Below the pieces are notes generated by a model that was not told the origin of the DNA, did no database searches, and saw nothing but the letters and a program-made list of their open reading frames with translations. DNA of 64,000 nt from Hippopus hippopus. Its lineage: Eukaryota; Mollusca; Bivalvia; Cardiida; Cardiidae. The stretch is from positions 18,581,215-18,645,214 of the forward strand of contig OX328112.1 in assembly GCA_946811185.2 (NCBI GenBank), read 5' to 3'. A program made the position numbers and the translations under genes. Below, one piece after another: positions 21,554 to 32,817 of the stretch (positions are counted from its first letter, which is position 1; each line of letters begins with the position of its first letter).

Positions 21554-21798
21554 GCCTTCAGTACCATAATGTAGAGATAATCTTCAGGGTAAAGTGTTAG
21601 GCTGGGTTTGTCTCAAATAACCTAAGTTTATCACTACTCCACCTGTTCTTATTCCCCTAAAACAATAGACGGTGACATAACAAAGGGAGATAAGTCTACT
21701 TCAGATAGTCATCCTTGTCTGATAACATGACCCTGCCCATTAGTCATTGTAGAAGATGGGGAATAGAGAAAAAATATTGTAGCTGATAATGGCAGTTA

Positions 21799-22480
21799 TC
21801 AACCCTTTACCACACAATACCGAGTTTTAACAACCTTGAGGAAGAAGTCTTTTGAAAACATTGTGTAAAAAGGAAAAAATGCTGGTAAACAGCATTTTCT
21901 CCTTTTCCAACAATGTTTTCTATCCTATCAAAGACAGGTTCCATCATTTGAGTCAAATTAATTTTATATTGTCATCTGCAAACGTTTTCAATTTGGACAA
22001 GTCTTCGTTTTTGTCATTTGGTAAAGAGTTAATTCTGTAGCAAAAAGATCCTGTGATTTAACAACCCTAAGCAAAAAGGCTTTGGAAAACATGGCTCAAA
22101 AAGCAGAAATTGACCAGGATTTTCTTCTTTTCCCACAATGTTTTTCTTATCTATCAAAGACAAATTCTTAATCATTTTATTCACATTAATTTTGTTGTCT
22201 GCAGATGCTTTCAGTATGGACAAGTCTAAACTTTTTTTGTCTGGTAAAGACTTAACTCTTTACCAAACGACAAAATTTTGGCCATGTCCAAATTGAAAGC
22301 ATTTGCAGACAAAATATCAAAAGTGGTTCAAATGACAAAAGTAGTCCTTCATAGGGTAGAAAACATTGTGGAAAAAGGAGAAAATGCTGGTTACCAGCAT
22401 TTTCTCCTTTTCCCACAACGTTTTCAAAAGCCATCTTCCTCAGGGTCATTAAAAGTCGTGATTGTTTGGTAAGGGGTTAA
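21799..22480. mobile_element. three family A copies sharing TTAA junctions
   Basis: A forward copy (to 22032), a reverse-complement-like forward copy (22029-22255) and a reverse copy (22252-22480) are joined at TTAA 22029-22032 and 22252-22255. The third has a near-perfect core at about 22365-22425. Orientation changes along the row, which rules out simple unequal-crossover duplication. Confidence 0.8.
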
Positions 22481-22814
22481 TTCAACCTCTTGATTGCCAT
22501 GATATGTGCTCCCTGTTAGTTTCAGATTTCTGGGTATTAACTTCATTAAGGTTTTCATGGTCTTTTACTCCAATTTCAATTTTATTGAAGTAAAATCACA
22601 GCTACAGCTCATTTATTCATGTGTTTCAGTTTCACTAGTCATATCCAATGTCTTTTGGGTCGAAGCAGGGCTATTCCTAGCCTTTTCTTCATGTGGATCC
22701 AGAATTCTGTGAGAAGGTGGAGGATTCCAGGGGCTGTTTGTAGATTTTGATCTTGTAGGCTTTTTTTGCCTCTTGTGTGGGTGGGAGCCATTGAATAATA
22801 TTTCAGGTAGTTTT
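22481..22814. other. unassigned sequence
   Basis: Two overlapping minus-strand open frames cover this stretch, but they resemble nothing known to me and show no splice-bounded coding structure. I do not call a gene. Confidence 0.4.
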
Positions 22815-23028
22815 GTGAATATTTTATCACTTGAGGCATTAGCAGACAACAAATTAATGTGGCTCAAATAAGACAGTTTGTGTATGGAAAGGTTGCAAAC
22901 ATTATGGGTATAATTATAAGAAAATTATTGTTTAGCCAAACTCCCATTTTCTTCTTTTCCCTTACTGTTTTTCAAAAGACTTAACCCACCAGGGTCATTT
23001 AAACTCAGAATTGTTTGGTTAAGGGTTG
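22815..23028 (-). mobile_element. family A MITE, diverged
   Basis: GCATTAGCAGACAACAAATT, then AGGTTGCAAACATTATGGG, a worn core, and TTTGGTTAAGGGTTGAA. Confidence 0.6.
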
Positions 23029-23199
23029 AAAAAATGTCTCAGGTAATTATTGTTAAGAGTGGTTGAAAGGTATGTGCTGTAGTTTGAGAGAAAAACCTAA
23101 TTATAGATGCTATTTTTCTGATAAAAACAATGAATTATCCCCAAAATGCATTGTTATTTTTACTTCTTTGAAGTATGGGGATTATCTTGGAATGCAGTT

Positions 23200-23660
23200 T
23201 ACCCTTCCATCACTGTTGGTGATACATATGAGGCTTGCAGATCAAAGGCTGGTAGCAAAATCATACAGAGCAAAAAATGCTAGACAGCGTGCAGTCAAGA
23301 AGAGCCTAGCGGCTCAATTGGTAATACATGGGGCTTGAAATCACAGGCATTCGTGTTACCACAAACTTCGCCACCTATATTATGTAATATATAAGAGATA
23401 ATATTATATTACATTATATAGGTGGCGAAGTTCATCATAACATGAACTCCTTAGCTTGAAACCTAGAGGTTGCCAGTTCCCCAAATGGTGATACATATAA
23501 GGTTTGCATATCTAAAGCTTTTTAGACAAAGTCGTACAGAACAATACATGCTAGATAAACTAATTTAGTCAAGGCTAGTATGGAAGCTTGGTCGGTGATA
23601 TAGAGGGCTTGAAAATCTAGAGTTTGTTGGTTTGATTTCCAGCTAAGCCAAATTCTGTTG
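23200..23660. repeat. tRNA-like tandem unit with an inserted foldback
   Basis: GTGATACATATGAGGCTTGC recurs as GTGATACATATAAGGTTTGC about 275 bases on. The first unit is interrupted at about 23360-23435 by a foldback with arms AACTTCGCCACCTATAT and ATATAGGTGGCGAAGTT around an AT-rich loop. GGCTTGAAATCACAG and GGCTTGAAAATCTAG resemble SINE heads. Confidence 0.55.
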
Positions 23661-23701
23661 GAGGATTGCTGTTTTCCAAAGTTTTTGTGCTGCAAGATGA
23701 A

Positions 23702-23927
23702 TTAAGCCTTTATCACACAATGACGACTTTTAACGACCCTGAAGAAGCCTTTTGAAAACACTGTGGGAAAAGGAGAAAATGCTGGTAACCAGCATTTTCT
23801 CCTTTTCCCACAAAGTTTTCTACCCTATCAAAGCAAAATTGCACCATTTCAACTGCTTTGAAATTGTCGTCTGCAAATGCTTTCAATTTGGTAAGGTCTA
23901 AAATTTTTCCGTGTGGTAACGGGTTAA
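23702..23927 (+). mobile_element. family A MITE, complete
   Basis: From TTAAGCCTTTATCACAC to GTGTGGTAACGGGTTAA. The core is a near-perfect palindrome centred on GGTAACC. Confidence 0.85.
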
Positions 23928-24004
23928 AACATCTACAGGTGGTAGCATGAACAGTATTGTTTTAATCTACATCATGTTCTTCAAATGCATTCTCTTCATT
24001 CTCT

Positions 24005-24195
24005 ACAAAATTTTAGACAGGTCCAAACAGAAAGCATTTGCAGACAACAACTTAAATTTTAATTTAAAAACTGAATTTTTTCTGTATAAGGGTAGAAAAC
24101 AATTTGGGAAAAACACCAGCATTTTTTCCTTTTCCCACAATATTTTGAAAAGGCTTAGGGGTGTTTAAACTTGGGATTGTGTGGTTAAGTGTAAA
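24005..24195 (-). mobile_element. family A MITE, left end missing
   Basis: It begins inside the arm (AAAATTTTAGACAGGTCC), lacks the core left arm (GGGAAAAACACCAGC), and ends GTGTGGTTAAGTGTAAAA. Confidence 0.65.
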
Positions 24196-24544
24196 ACCTG
24201 TCTGAAAGACCACCTGCATTAGGCAACCAGTTGTTCCCGGAGACCATTGTTTTGACTTTGGACCCATTGATTCTACATCCCTTTTCAACCTTTGAAGTGC
24301 TGAATCCAGGTTTAGTTGCTTATGTGGACAGTGTAGATTAAGATAAGACTGCAAAGAAAGTGAAGTTTTAAACTTGATTAACAATGTCCTGTAAGATGAT
24401 GTTTGTAAGCCATAACGCAGCAGTGAATTTCAAGGCTGGTTTGTCCTATACTGAAATTGTCCATGATGTTTATTTGCGGTGCTGTTAGTCACCAAATATT
24501 TTCAGTTGGAAATAAAATCTAATAATGTGCAGTTTCAAGTTTGC

Positions 24545-24680
24545 CTTTGAGTATAGTATTTTAGCAAAACAGACATCATAGATTAAAGCTCAGACGGCTT
24601 GTTTTGGGCAGTCTGATCTTTATCTACACTGATGGCAAAGGCAACAATAGTTGTGAAAGGCCTTTGAAGGGTTAACTTTA
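24545..24680. repeat. family B hairpin
   Basis: TATTTTAGCAAAACAGAC, an imperfect hairpin (AGCTCAGACGGC, GGGCAGTCTGATC), then GGCAACAATAGTTGTGAAAG and AGGGTTAAC. It relates to the copy at 38130. Confidence 0.6.
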
Positions 24681-25094
24681 TTTTAACTTGTTTTGAAAGA
24701 CTACTTCATGATATAGACCACCTTTCTTTATTGTTCTATTGTGGTCTAAAGAAATTAGGCATGACTTTATTATACAAATTACCATAACTGCCTCTTCTTT
24801 TATGTACTTAAATCTGTTTGACATGAAGACATGTAGAATTTACTTGCTCTTCATTATGCAAATTTCAGACCCTTTCCTTTATTTTGATCGACTTTAAAAA
24901 GTCATACGTTTGTACATTTTGAATGTAAGGATTGCTCCTTCATTCTGAGCAATTCCTCTTTTTCTCTCTATGTTTTAATGACTTTTGTTCTTTGAATTTC
25001 ACAACATAATTTTCTTTTGTTTCTTTCCAAGATTGTCTGAATTGCTTGAAAAGTCTGTAGTCACCAACCATTCTGAGTTCATAATCAAATAATC
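24681..25094. other. unassigned sequence
   Basis: Low-complexity AT-rich DNA with no supported feature. Confidence 0.4.
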
Positions 25095-25275
25095 CTGTAT
25101 TTAGATAAGTTTAAGTAAGGAAAAAGGCTTTCAAAAACGCTGTGGAAACAGGAGACAATGCTGGTAACCAGCATATTCTACCATTCCAAAAACAAATTTC
25201 AAATTTTGAGTCACAGTTATTTGTCATCTGCAAAAGCTTTCAGTGCTGTTGAGTCTAAAATTTTGTAATTTGATA
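25095..25275 (+). mobile_element. family A MITE, diverged
   Basis: AAAGGCTTTCAAAAACGC, core GGAGACAATGCTGGTAACC with a lost right arm, then TTGTCATCTGCAAAAGC. Confidence 0.6.
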
Positions 25276-25599
25276 GACTTATATCCAGCTATCTGATACC
25301 TGTGAAATGTGTTTCCCTCCAAAGTTTTGTGATCAGCTGAAGAATTATTTTCATTCTTGTTTAACTCTGATTTTATAAGTAACACAATTTATGATAGGCT
25401 TATTCATTAAGTTTAGCCAACTAGAAATTGTGTTACTTCAAAATTAAGAAAAAATTCATTAGCATTAAAGTGCAATTAAGGATGGTTGCAGCATATGGCC
25501 CCAATAGTTCTACCTTTTCAAAATGCATGTCAGGTATTTGTAAACAAGTCCTAATTGTTGTACCCATGAATACAGTGCAACTTACGGACCTTTTTCTAA

Positions 25600-26030
25600 C
25601 TCTGTACCAAACAAAAAACTTTCCATGTGTCCCGTGAGGGCGATTGCAGATGACAACTTTTATGTTGCTCAGATGATAGGATTTGTCCTTTATGGGCTGG
25701 CAAATGTTGTACTGATCAGCATTCCTTCTTTTCCCACAATGTTTTCAACTGCCTTCTTTTTCAGTGTTGTAAAACATTGGATTGTTTGCCATATAATAAA
25801 TCCTTTACCACACAATCTCAAATTTTAACAATCCCGAGAGAGAAGACTTTAGAAAACATTGTGGAAAAGGGAGAATGTGCTGGCAATCAGCATTTTGTCC
25901 TTATCCCACAATGTTTTCTACCCTGTCCAAAACAAAGTTCAGCCTTTGAGTCACATTTATTATGTCATCTGCAAATGCTTTCAATTTAGACTTGTCTAAA
26001 ATGTTATTGTTTGGTAAAGACTTACAAGTG
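25600..26030. mobile_element. two family A copies, reverse then forward
   Basis: The reverse copy starts CTGTACCAAACAAAAAAC and lacks part of its core. The forward copy starts at TCCTTTACCACACAATC (about 25800) and ends TTGTTTGGTAAAGACTTA. The junction TTAA has decayed. Confidence 0.7.
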
Positions 26031-26434
26031 CCATTCTGAGATATCTTACTGGTTATCTGAGTTCATAATTTACAAGATTCCTGGTCCCCCCATTTGATAT
26101 CCATTTAGATATAAATTCACAAACGGAATAATAGTTTTTCTTTCAATGATGTAAAATAGGCACAGAACAAGTTGATGTAAAAATTTTAATGTGTGGTGGG
26201 TGTGGGGGAGATGAGGTTAAAAGGTCAACTGAGGTCATGTATACTTATTTGACCTTTCATTTATTATGTGGTCAACCAAGGTCAAGTTTACATGTTTTGC
26301 CTCCAATAAATGTCACCCAGGTATTTGATCTTTGCTTGTGGACTAGTTGTTTTTTAACATCAGAATAAAAGTGTCATCACATTTTTTCTAGAAAGTCAAT
26401 ATTTCTGAAATTGTCCACCAAAAGATTGCGGCTT
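26031..26434. other. unassigned sequence
   Basis: Short GGTCAACTGAGGTCATG and GGTCAACCAAGGTCAAG motifs recur at 26225-26285. Nothing else is recognised. Confidence 0.4.
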
Positions 26435-26525
26435 CTATGATGCCATGCATCATAAATTTGTCTTGTATTGCTTGGTACAATGCATTACAGAGATGCATTA
26501 GGCCCCTTTTTGCCAGAGCATGGCT
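26435..26525. repeat. family D fragment
   Basis: AGAGATGCATTAGGCCCC with CCAGAGCATGGC matches one terminus of the D element at 52172. Confidence 0.5.
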
Positions 26526-26543
26526 GAATTTTTTGGGTCGTCT

Positions 26544-26771
26544 TTAACCCTTTACCAGACAACAAAATTTTAGTCTTGTCCAAATTGAAAGCATTTGCAG
26601 ACGACAATTACAGTGTGGCTCATATGGTGCAGTTTTCCTTTGATAGGGCAGAAAACATTGTGGGAAAAGGAGAAAATGCTGGTTACTAGCATTTTCTCTT
26701 TTTCTCACAATGTTTTCTAAAGGCTTCTTTCCCAGGGTCGTAAAAGTCTGCATTGCGTGGTAAAGGGTTAA
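26544..26771 (-). mobile_element. family A MITE, complete
   Basis: TTAACCCTTTACCAGACAAC to GTGGTAAAGGGTTAA, 228 bp. The core has two mismatches (GGTTACTAGC). Confidence 0.85.
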
Positions 26772-26850
26772 AGACCGATAACTCTTGTTGCTTTATTTTG
26801 TGCTGTATGAGTTAATATTGCTTTTTGGCATTCTAGAACTCATGGAGGGG

Positions 26851-27085
26851 TCTAGCGTGGCTCAAAGGTAAAGGGGTAGGATTTGAAACCAGGGGGTCTC
26901 AGGTTCGATCCTCACTAAAAGTCCTGAGGGTTTTTTTGAAGAAGTTTTAGTGCAAGACACTGCAGACCTCAAGCATGGTCCTGGTGAGACCTAGGACATG
27001 TATGAACAATTGTACTGTCAAGGTGATATGACTGAAATGATATTGAAAGTGGCCTAATATCCTGTTCTGCAAACAATTATTGTCA
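26851..27085 (+). mobile_element. SINE I, tRNA-derived
   Basis: The head is GGTCTAGCGTGGCTCAAAGG with B box CTCAGGTTCGATCCTC. The body ends AAGTGGCCTAATATC. It runs straight into a SINE G. Confidence 0.7.
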
Positions 27086-27395
27086 ATACAATTTATTGGC
27101 TGAGACCAGTAGGTAGGTACAGGACCTGTGACAAGGGGGTCTCCAATTCAAATCCCCAGCTGAACCATTTTCTTTGCAAGGATTGATGATAGGTTATTGT
27201 AACAGGATTCATTCCTTTCTTACATCTGATCTTTGTTTCCACAACAGTTATTTGACCAAGCAGCCAGTAGTTTTGGAACAAGTACTGCTAAAAAAAACTC
27301 CAGGAAAGCATGGATAGGTGCTACAGGCACCACAATGTAAATGAAATGATGTTCAAAACATTGTTAAACACCAAATAAACAAATAAATGAAAAAT
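27086..27395 (+). mobile_element. SINE G, tRNA-derived
   Basis: TCTCCAATTCAAATCCCC stands at the B box, then AACAGGATTCATTCC, CTCCAGGAAAGCATGG and GTTAAACACC with an AAAT tail. Confidence 0.7.
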
Positions 27396-27540
27396 GAACG
27401 ATGTATGGGGGTTCAGATTTTGTGATTTGTAATGATATACAACATCAAAAATGAAATAGTCCCATAATATGTCAAAACATTAGAAATGAGAGTAGTCTGT
27501 GGTTAGCCGCAAGTGAATCCAGTAGCATTTTATGTGGTTG

Positions 27541-27735
27541 TAACTCTTTCATTACTGGTGACAATTCATGAAGCTTATGTGGACAATGTACATCAAGATC
27601 AGACTACACAGAACGTGCAGTCTGATCTCTGATCTACACTGTCCACTTATTTCTAGATTATGGCACTTGACAGACCTATTGCTACATTTTGCAGCAGCCT
27701 GTAATTGTGGCCATTGAAAATTTTATTTATCTGAT
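27541..27735. mobile_element. family B2 palindromic MITE, right end worn
   Basis: TAACTCTTTCATTACTGG, GTGGACAATGTACATC, a hairpin CAGACTACACAGAACGTGC, and GTCCACTTATTTCTAG. Confidence 0.65.
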
Positions 27736-27889
27736 AGTGAAATGGCTTAATAACCACCAAACTTCAGGGTTTTCATTTTATGAATGGAGAACTGAACCTG
27801 TTTCCATTAGGCTGCTTTACAGTCAACACAACTTGGATTACCCCATACCTCCATCTAACCTTGTCCATGATGAACTGTCTTTGCTGATA

Positions 27890-28075
27890 CCAGCATTTCC
27901 TCTTTGCCCCACCATGTTTCCAAAAGTCCTCTTCATCATGTTCATTCAGCAAACAATTCTGCTTTTTTTATTTTCACAGCATTGTTTTCTTATCTGATTA
28001 TGCCAGATTTGATTTGTCATCTGCAAATACTCTAAATAGGGACAAATCTAAAATTTTGCTGTCAGGTACAGTCAA
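27890..28075. mobile_element. family A fragments
   Basis: A reverse half (GATACCAGCATTTCCTC, CATCATGTTCATTCAG) is joined to a forward right half (TGTCATCTGCAAATAC). Confidence 0.55.
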
Positions 28076-28097
28076 ACAGTCAAAAACATTTGATTGC

Positions 28098-28405
28098 TTT
28101 GTTTTTATGGTGTTTAAAGCTGTTCTGAACGTTATTTCAGTTATATTGCAGCTGCCAGTGCACCTATTCATCCTTTCCTAGGGTTTCTTTTACCAGTATT
28201 TTGTGCAATGTTCTTCCAAAGCCACTTGTTGCTTTCCTACATAACCATCATTAAAACAATGATCCATGGTGTGAGAGAAATGCATGAATCATGGCAAATG
28301 ACTATTATCAATCTTTAGAAAGAGATTGGCAGAGCTGGGGGTGTGAACCAGTGACCCATGGGTTTCAAGTCCTGTATGCTACCAACTGCGCTACCAGGAT
28401 TTGCC
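28098..28405 (-). mobile_element. SINE G, tRNA-derived
   Basis: On the plus strand it ends GTTTCAAGTCCTGTATGC then CTACCAACTGCGCTACC, the reverse of a tRNA-like head. It has no ATTG tail. Confidence 0.7.
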
Positions 28406-28794
28406 CTTTGGAAAAAGTTCTTACGCTAAATTGAATCAAGTTATGGCAAAAGGTGAATGTCAAAAAAGGGGCTTTCTTGGCATTTATTGGTTTATAGGTT
28501 TAGGTATGCTTATAAGGGATAGGTACTTGTGCAAGTTGTGAGAAATTATTTGGTAATTTTGGTCATAAATTTGTGTGAAATTGCTGTAAAATTTGTGGGA
28601 GTGAAACTGAAAAGTTGCAAAGTCATTACTACTGAACTTTACTGTGGCAAAAACTAGATGAATTATGGCACTGGTGTTGTATTTTTAAACCAATTTTGTT
28701 ATTCCTGAAACCTACTGAGTGGGCACTCTTTAGAAATGTCCTGGTGAATCATCTTGTTTAATATTTTCTGAGCTCCTACAGTCTGTGTATAATG
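28406..28794. other. unassigned sequence
   Basis: Nothing supported here. Confidence 0.4.
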
Positions 28795-29315
28795 CTGTAT
28801 AAATTTTTAGCAGGCAGCAAAATTTTATGCATGTCCACATGAAAAGCAATTACAGTTGACAAACTAACTTTTTATGAAACAACAAAATTGACTGGCCCAA
28901 ATTGAAAACTTTTGCAGACGACAATATAATTACGATTCCAATATAAAAATTTGCCTATGGAAAGGTAGAAAATATTGTGAGGAAAAGAGAGAATGCTGGA
29001 AATACCTTTTCCTATGATGTTTTCAAAGGGCCTTTTTCTTAGAGTCGTTAAAATTTTGCAGAGCTCCGGATAGAGGGAGTGATTTTGATTTCAAAATTGA
29101 TAACATTAATTATTCTACACTAAACCCTAAGTTATGGGTACTCATTAGAATCGTCTCATCGAGACGATTCTAATGAGTACACACAACATAGGGTTTGAAA
29201 GAGAAATAATAGATTTAGAATACCATCACTTCCTCTTATCTGGAGCTCTGAATTTTGGATTGTGTGGTAAAGGGTTGACATGGCTTAAATTATAGGACTT
29301 ATCTATGAATTTGTC
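28795..29315 (-). mobile_element. three-layer stack: family A in family A, with a hairpin inside
   Basis: The outer copy is 28795-28863 and resumes at 29277 with ACATGGCTTAAATTATAGG. The inner copy entered at CTAA (28864-28867, decayed from TTAA) and ends TTGA at 29275-29278. The inner copy itself is split by the 192-bp hairpin at 29059-29250. All three joins are continuous in the family consensus. Confidence 0.75.
29059..29250. mobile_element. 192-bp full-length hairpin element
   Basis: The ends CAGAGCTCCGGATAGAGG and, reversed, CAGAGCTCCAGATAAGAGG. The centre is a perfect 20-bp inverted repeat, 29138-29157 against 29161-29180, with loop ATC. AATTTTG flanks it at 29052-29058 and 29251-29257, a 7-bp target duplication. 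The CAG/CTG tips would suit a hAT-type MITE, whose usual duplication is 8 bp, so the class stays open. Confidence 0.8.
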
Positions 29316-29329
29316 CACAAAAATCTGTG

Positions 29330-29865
29330 GATAAAAGGGAACAAAATTTTCAATTCCACAGACAACAAATTATGACTAAAATAATGGGATTTTTAGTTAA
29401 AATGGTAGGACAAGTTGTTGGACAAGGAGAAAATGCTAGTCAACCTTTTCCAAAAGCCTTCTCTTTCTCATCAAGTGTTTAGCAACCTCAATTACATTAA
29501 AGTATACGCAAAAGTATTGCCAAAGTATTATCCAAGGCGTGAAGTGCAGGGGGCTGCGGGTTCTGGAGAGTTGATTTTCCAGGCGCGTGTGGAGGAGTCT
29601 TTTCTGAGTAAGCTTCATTGAATGTCGAAGTAAAAAAGATTAATCTCAAGTACACCATGTTTGTCGACAATGAAAATTTCAGGTAACGAAAATAATGGCC
29701 ACCATTTTACATAATTTTTTTTTCTGTACCCCTGGCAACTGACATGTAATCATCCATGATATTAAAATTTTCTTTGCAAAGTGTATGTACCTGCGATTTT
29801 GCGTTAGGCAGCTTGGCCCCTGCTCATGGTAACGTTAAATTCAGCATTGTTTGGTACAGGTTCAA
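29330..29865 (-). mobile_element. family A MITE split by a 351-bp insertion
   Basis: The left part, to 29466, has GGAGAAAATGCTAG and TTCTCTTT. The right part, from 29828, reads GGTAACGTTAAATTCAGC and ends TTTGGTACAGGTTC. CTCAT at 29467-29471 and 29823-29827 flanks the insertion at 29472-29822. The insertion's ends CAAGTGTTTAGC and GGCCCCTG show no clear inverted repeat, and it has no coding frame. Confidence 0.6.
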
Positions 29866-30146
29866 AAACATTCAACAATAAAGCAAGTTTCTGCATGGCT
29901 GATATGCTGTCAACAGAAGTGATGGCAACCATACAGAAGTGTTGGAGAAGTCGTCAGCAAGAGGCAACATAATATTGTATGATAAAAGCTTTCCACAGTT
30001 TCTAGGATTGTTTTTCCGTATGATGTAACATCAGACAGGATATTAAATATTTATATCTAGATATTATATATGTAATGGCATGTAACCTCAATTACATGTT
30101 TGTCAAATCTCCGGGATTAGGGTTTAATCCCGGGAAAGCTGGTCCT

Positions 30147-30333
30147 GGGTCCATATTCACCAACCATTCTTAATTTCATTCTTAGTCTTATTATAGGCTT
30201 AGAAAGTAACACAACTTTTGATTGACTGAACCATTTGGTTAAGCTCATCAGAATGTGTGTTACTTTCAAATTTAGAAAATTCTCAGTACTAAGACTAAGA
30301 ATGCTTTTATGAATGGTTAATGAATACAGTTCA
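30147..30333. mobile_element. family E palindrome
   Basis: GGTCCATATTCACCAACC and GGTTAATGAATACAG close an imperfect inverted repeat centred on TGAACCATTTGGTTAAGC. Confidence 0.7.
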
Positions 30334-31800
30334 AGATTGCACAAGCAGACTTTTTTCTGTGTGTTTTAACCCTTAACACTGTGCCCAGCACAACTTTTAT
30401 TTGTAGGATTGTACAGATCAAGATCAGATATCTGTTTTTTAACTCCAGACTTGATATTTAATATTTACATTAAGACTAGCTCTACCAATGTTTAATGGCA
30501 TCAAGACTGAATTATGACAACGCTCAATGATGTGCAGTTGTAACATACTGAACAACATGAGTTACCCTAAATACTGTGCCTAGCTCACCTTAAATTCCTT
30601 TTTGGGTCAGTAAAAATCGAGATTAGATAGCTGCATAGAACCCTATCAAAACAGGATATTGAATCTTTTCATCAAAATTATATTTGTTTTGGCATCAGAA
30701 CTTAACCATGACAAATCCCATGGATTATTGATGGTGAAATAATGTAAGACTGCAGTGCAGAGTCCTCCCTATGTTGCTTTTGAGGAATGTTATGGTTCTA
30801 TCCGTCTGGATTGTATAGTGGTTTTTGCAATGTAATTTTTCTTTAGTTAAACAACTATAACTGAAACGTTTGCACAAACAACATTTAGATTCATTTTCTT
30901 TGAACTTTCTTATCTGTTTATAAAGATGTTGTTACTCTCTCTGTTGGTACCCATTCCCCTCCTCGCACACTTTCTCTCTTGTTTTAAAATCAGTCTTTAT
31001 CATTTCAACATACATTATAGCTATTTCAATTTCAATTTAATTACAATGTACATAGAAGCCACTGGTCTAACATACAAAATAAAATGTTGCAAATATTAAC
31101 AATTTGAGTTGTCATTAATTTTGTTTGACACAAACATTATGGGTAAATAATATGAAAAAAGACCCTCCTAATTTACATGGTAGTAGCATTAGGTGATTGA
31201 ATTTTCAGTCTTGATTAATCCTTTACCAAACAATCCGTATTTGATAACCAGTTTAGATCTATTCTGGCGAACATAAATACCACCAGCGTAGAAATGTACT
31301 GGCAATATATATATAATATCAGACATGTACATAAAACAATACAGACACAAAAAAAAGTTTACCAAGAAAATTTTAGACTCGCCTGTATTTGGGTTACAGA
31401 TAGTTTTAGGCTTTCATTTGCTACATTTGTATTGGTTACCAGGTCTTTAAGATGTACTCTAAACATTATAAATACAGGCTGGGTTGGCTGCCTTTGAGAG
31501 TTGTATAGAACAAGATCAGACTGTTGTATGTAAAACCAGGCATGATATTTAGTTTATACCTTGAAATAATTTATGTAGATCTATTGGTATCAAAGATCAG
31601 TTCTGATAAATCAACAGAGTTGTGATCCTTTTCTCACTCTGTTATCCTTATTGTAAGTGTAATATTATATTTCACTTTATATGAATATAATAAGTGTATG
31701 ATATTTATAAAAACCTTACTAGTTTTCTATTATTTTCTTTTTTAAGAGTAGCCCGTGGGAGACTATTTTAATATCTAAATTCACTTTCTTACAACATCAG
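30334..31800. other. unassigned sequence with family B scraps
   Basis: TGTACAGATCAAGATCAG at about 30410 and TGTATAGAACAAGATCAG at about 31500 are weak family B traces. TTAATCCTTTACCAAACAATCC at 31218 is a lone family A left end. No gene is supported. Confidence 0.45.
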
Positions 31801-31819
31801 ATGTTAAAGTAATTATTAA

Positions 31820-31985
31820 TATCACCCGCTGAAGGCGAGGGGATGATAGTTTTTGTGTTGTCTGTCTGTCTGTTCATCGGTCCCTCTGTTTGTCCATCAT
31901 ACCCAGACAGATATCTTATAAAGTCCTTGTTATTATTGCTAATATTATTAGTATTACTATTGTTGTTGTTGTTGTTGTCATTACC
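31820..31985. repeat. satellite-element head and TGT microsatellite
   Basis: CACCCGCTGAAGGCGAGG followed by GTCTGTCTGTCTG resembles the head of the satellite-bearing elements without their array. A TTG run lies at 31960-31980. Confidence 0.5.
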
Positions 31986-32012
31986 CTTTCCTAGGGCAAA
32001 TACCATTATTTA

Positions 32013-32085
32013 AACCCACATTATTTCTTTAGTCTGCAAATTTTTTCAGTTTGGATGTGTTTAAAATGTTGTTGGTAAAGGTTTC
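32013..32085 (+). mobile_element. family A right-end fragment
   Basis: TTTAGTCTGCAAATTTTTTC to GTTGGTAAAGG. The left half is absent; the TTG microsatellite borders it. Confidence 0.55.
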
Positions 32086-32094
32086 AGATATCCA

Positions 32095-32298
32095 TTAACT
32101 CTTTCGATACAATAGAAGACACCAGAAACTTTTATGGACAGTGTAGATCAAGATCAGAATATGCAGTCTGATCTTTGATCTACACTGTCCACTGCTGTAT
32201 TCTGTATTATGAACGAAATGTCCCCTGATCTTGTAGTGGAACTGTATTTGTAGCCATTGAGAAAATGCAAGTTATTTATTCAGTAATGAAAGAGTTAA
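32095..32298. mobile_element. family B2 MITE, complete, TTAA-bounded
   Basis: TTAACTCTTTCGATAC at 32095 and ATGAAAGAGTTAA ending 32298 are matching inverted ends with TTAA. Inside is the hairpin CAGTGTAGATCAAGATCAG. Its termini (CTCTTTCRWTAC) differ from family A only after CTCTTT. Confidence 0.8.
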
Positions 32299-32382
32299 AA
32301 TGATAAGAGAAGTATTATAGATGCACTTTCAATGCTTCACATTATTTTGTTGTTAGAGTTTTATTGCACAGATTTTACAAGT

Positions 32383-32795
32383 TTAACCCTTCACTAAACA
32401 ATCCAGACTTTGAGAAAAATGTTATTGAAAACATTGTGGGTAAAGGAGAAAATGCGGGTGACCTACATATTCTCCTTTTTCCTCCAATTTTCTATCCTAT
32501 CAGGTACAATTTCCATCCTTGAGTCAAATTAAATTTGGCATCTGCAAATTCTTTTAACAGTTATAATCAACCCAACCAAACAACAAAATTTTAGGCTGGT
32601 CCAAATTGGGAGCATTTGCAGACAACGAAATAATGTTCCACCAATTAATGAAATTTATTTTTGAAAGGGTGGAGAGCATTGTGGGAAAAGGAGAAAAGGC
32701 TGATTACTAGCATTTTCTCCTTTTTCCTTAATGTTTTCAAAAGTCTTTTTCCTTGGATTTTCAAAACTTGAGATTGTGTTTCAAAGGGTCAAGTC
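32383..32795. mobile_element. two family A copies, forward then reverse
   Basis: The forward copy starts TTAACCCTTCACTAAAC, with a damaged right end near 32560. The reverse copy reads ACAAAATTTTAGGCTGGTCC and ends TTTCAAAGGGTCAAG. Confidence 0.7.
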
Positions 32796-32817
32796 CAAAA
32801 TGATCTGGTAAGGACTT

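Noticed and set aside
22613..22867. A minus-strand 84-codon frame with basic and proline-rich text
   Set aside because: It has no recognisable domain, overlaps a family A arm at its start, and has no splice or codon evidence.
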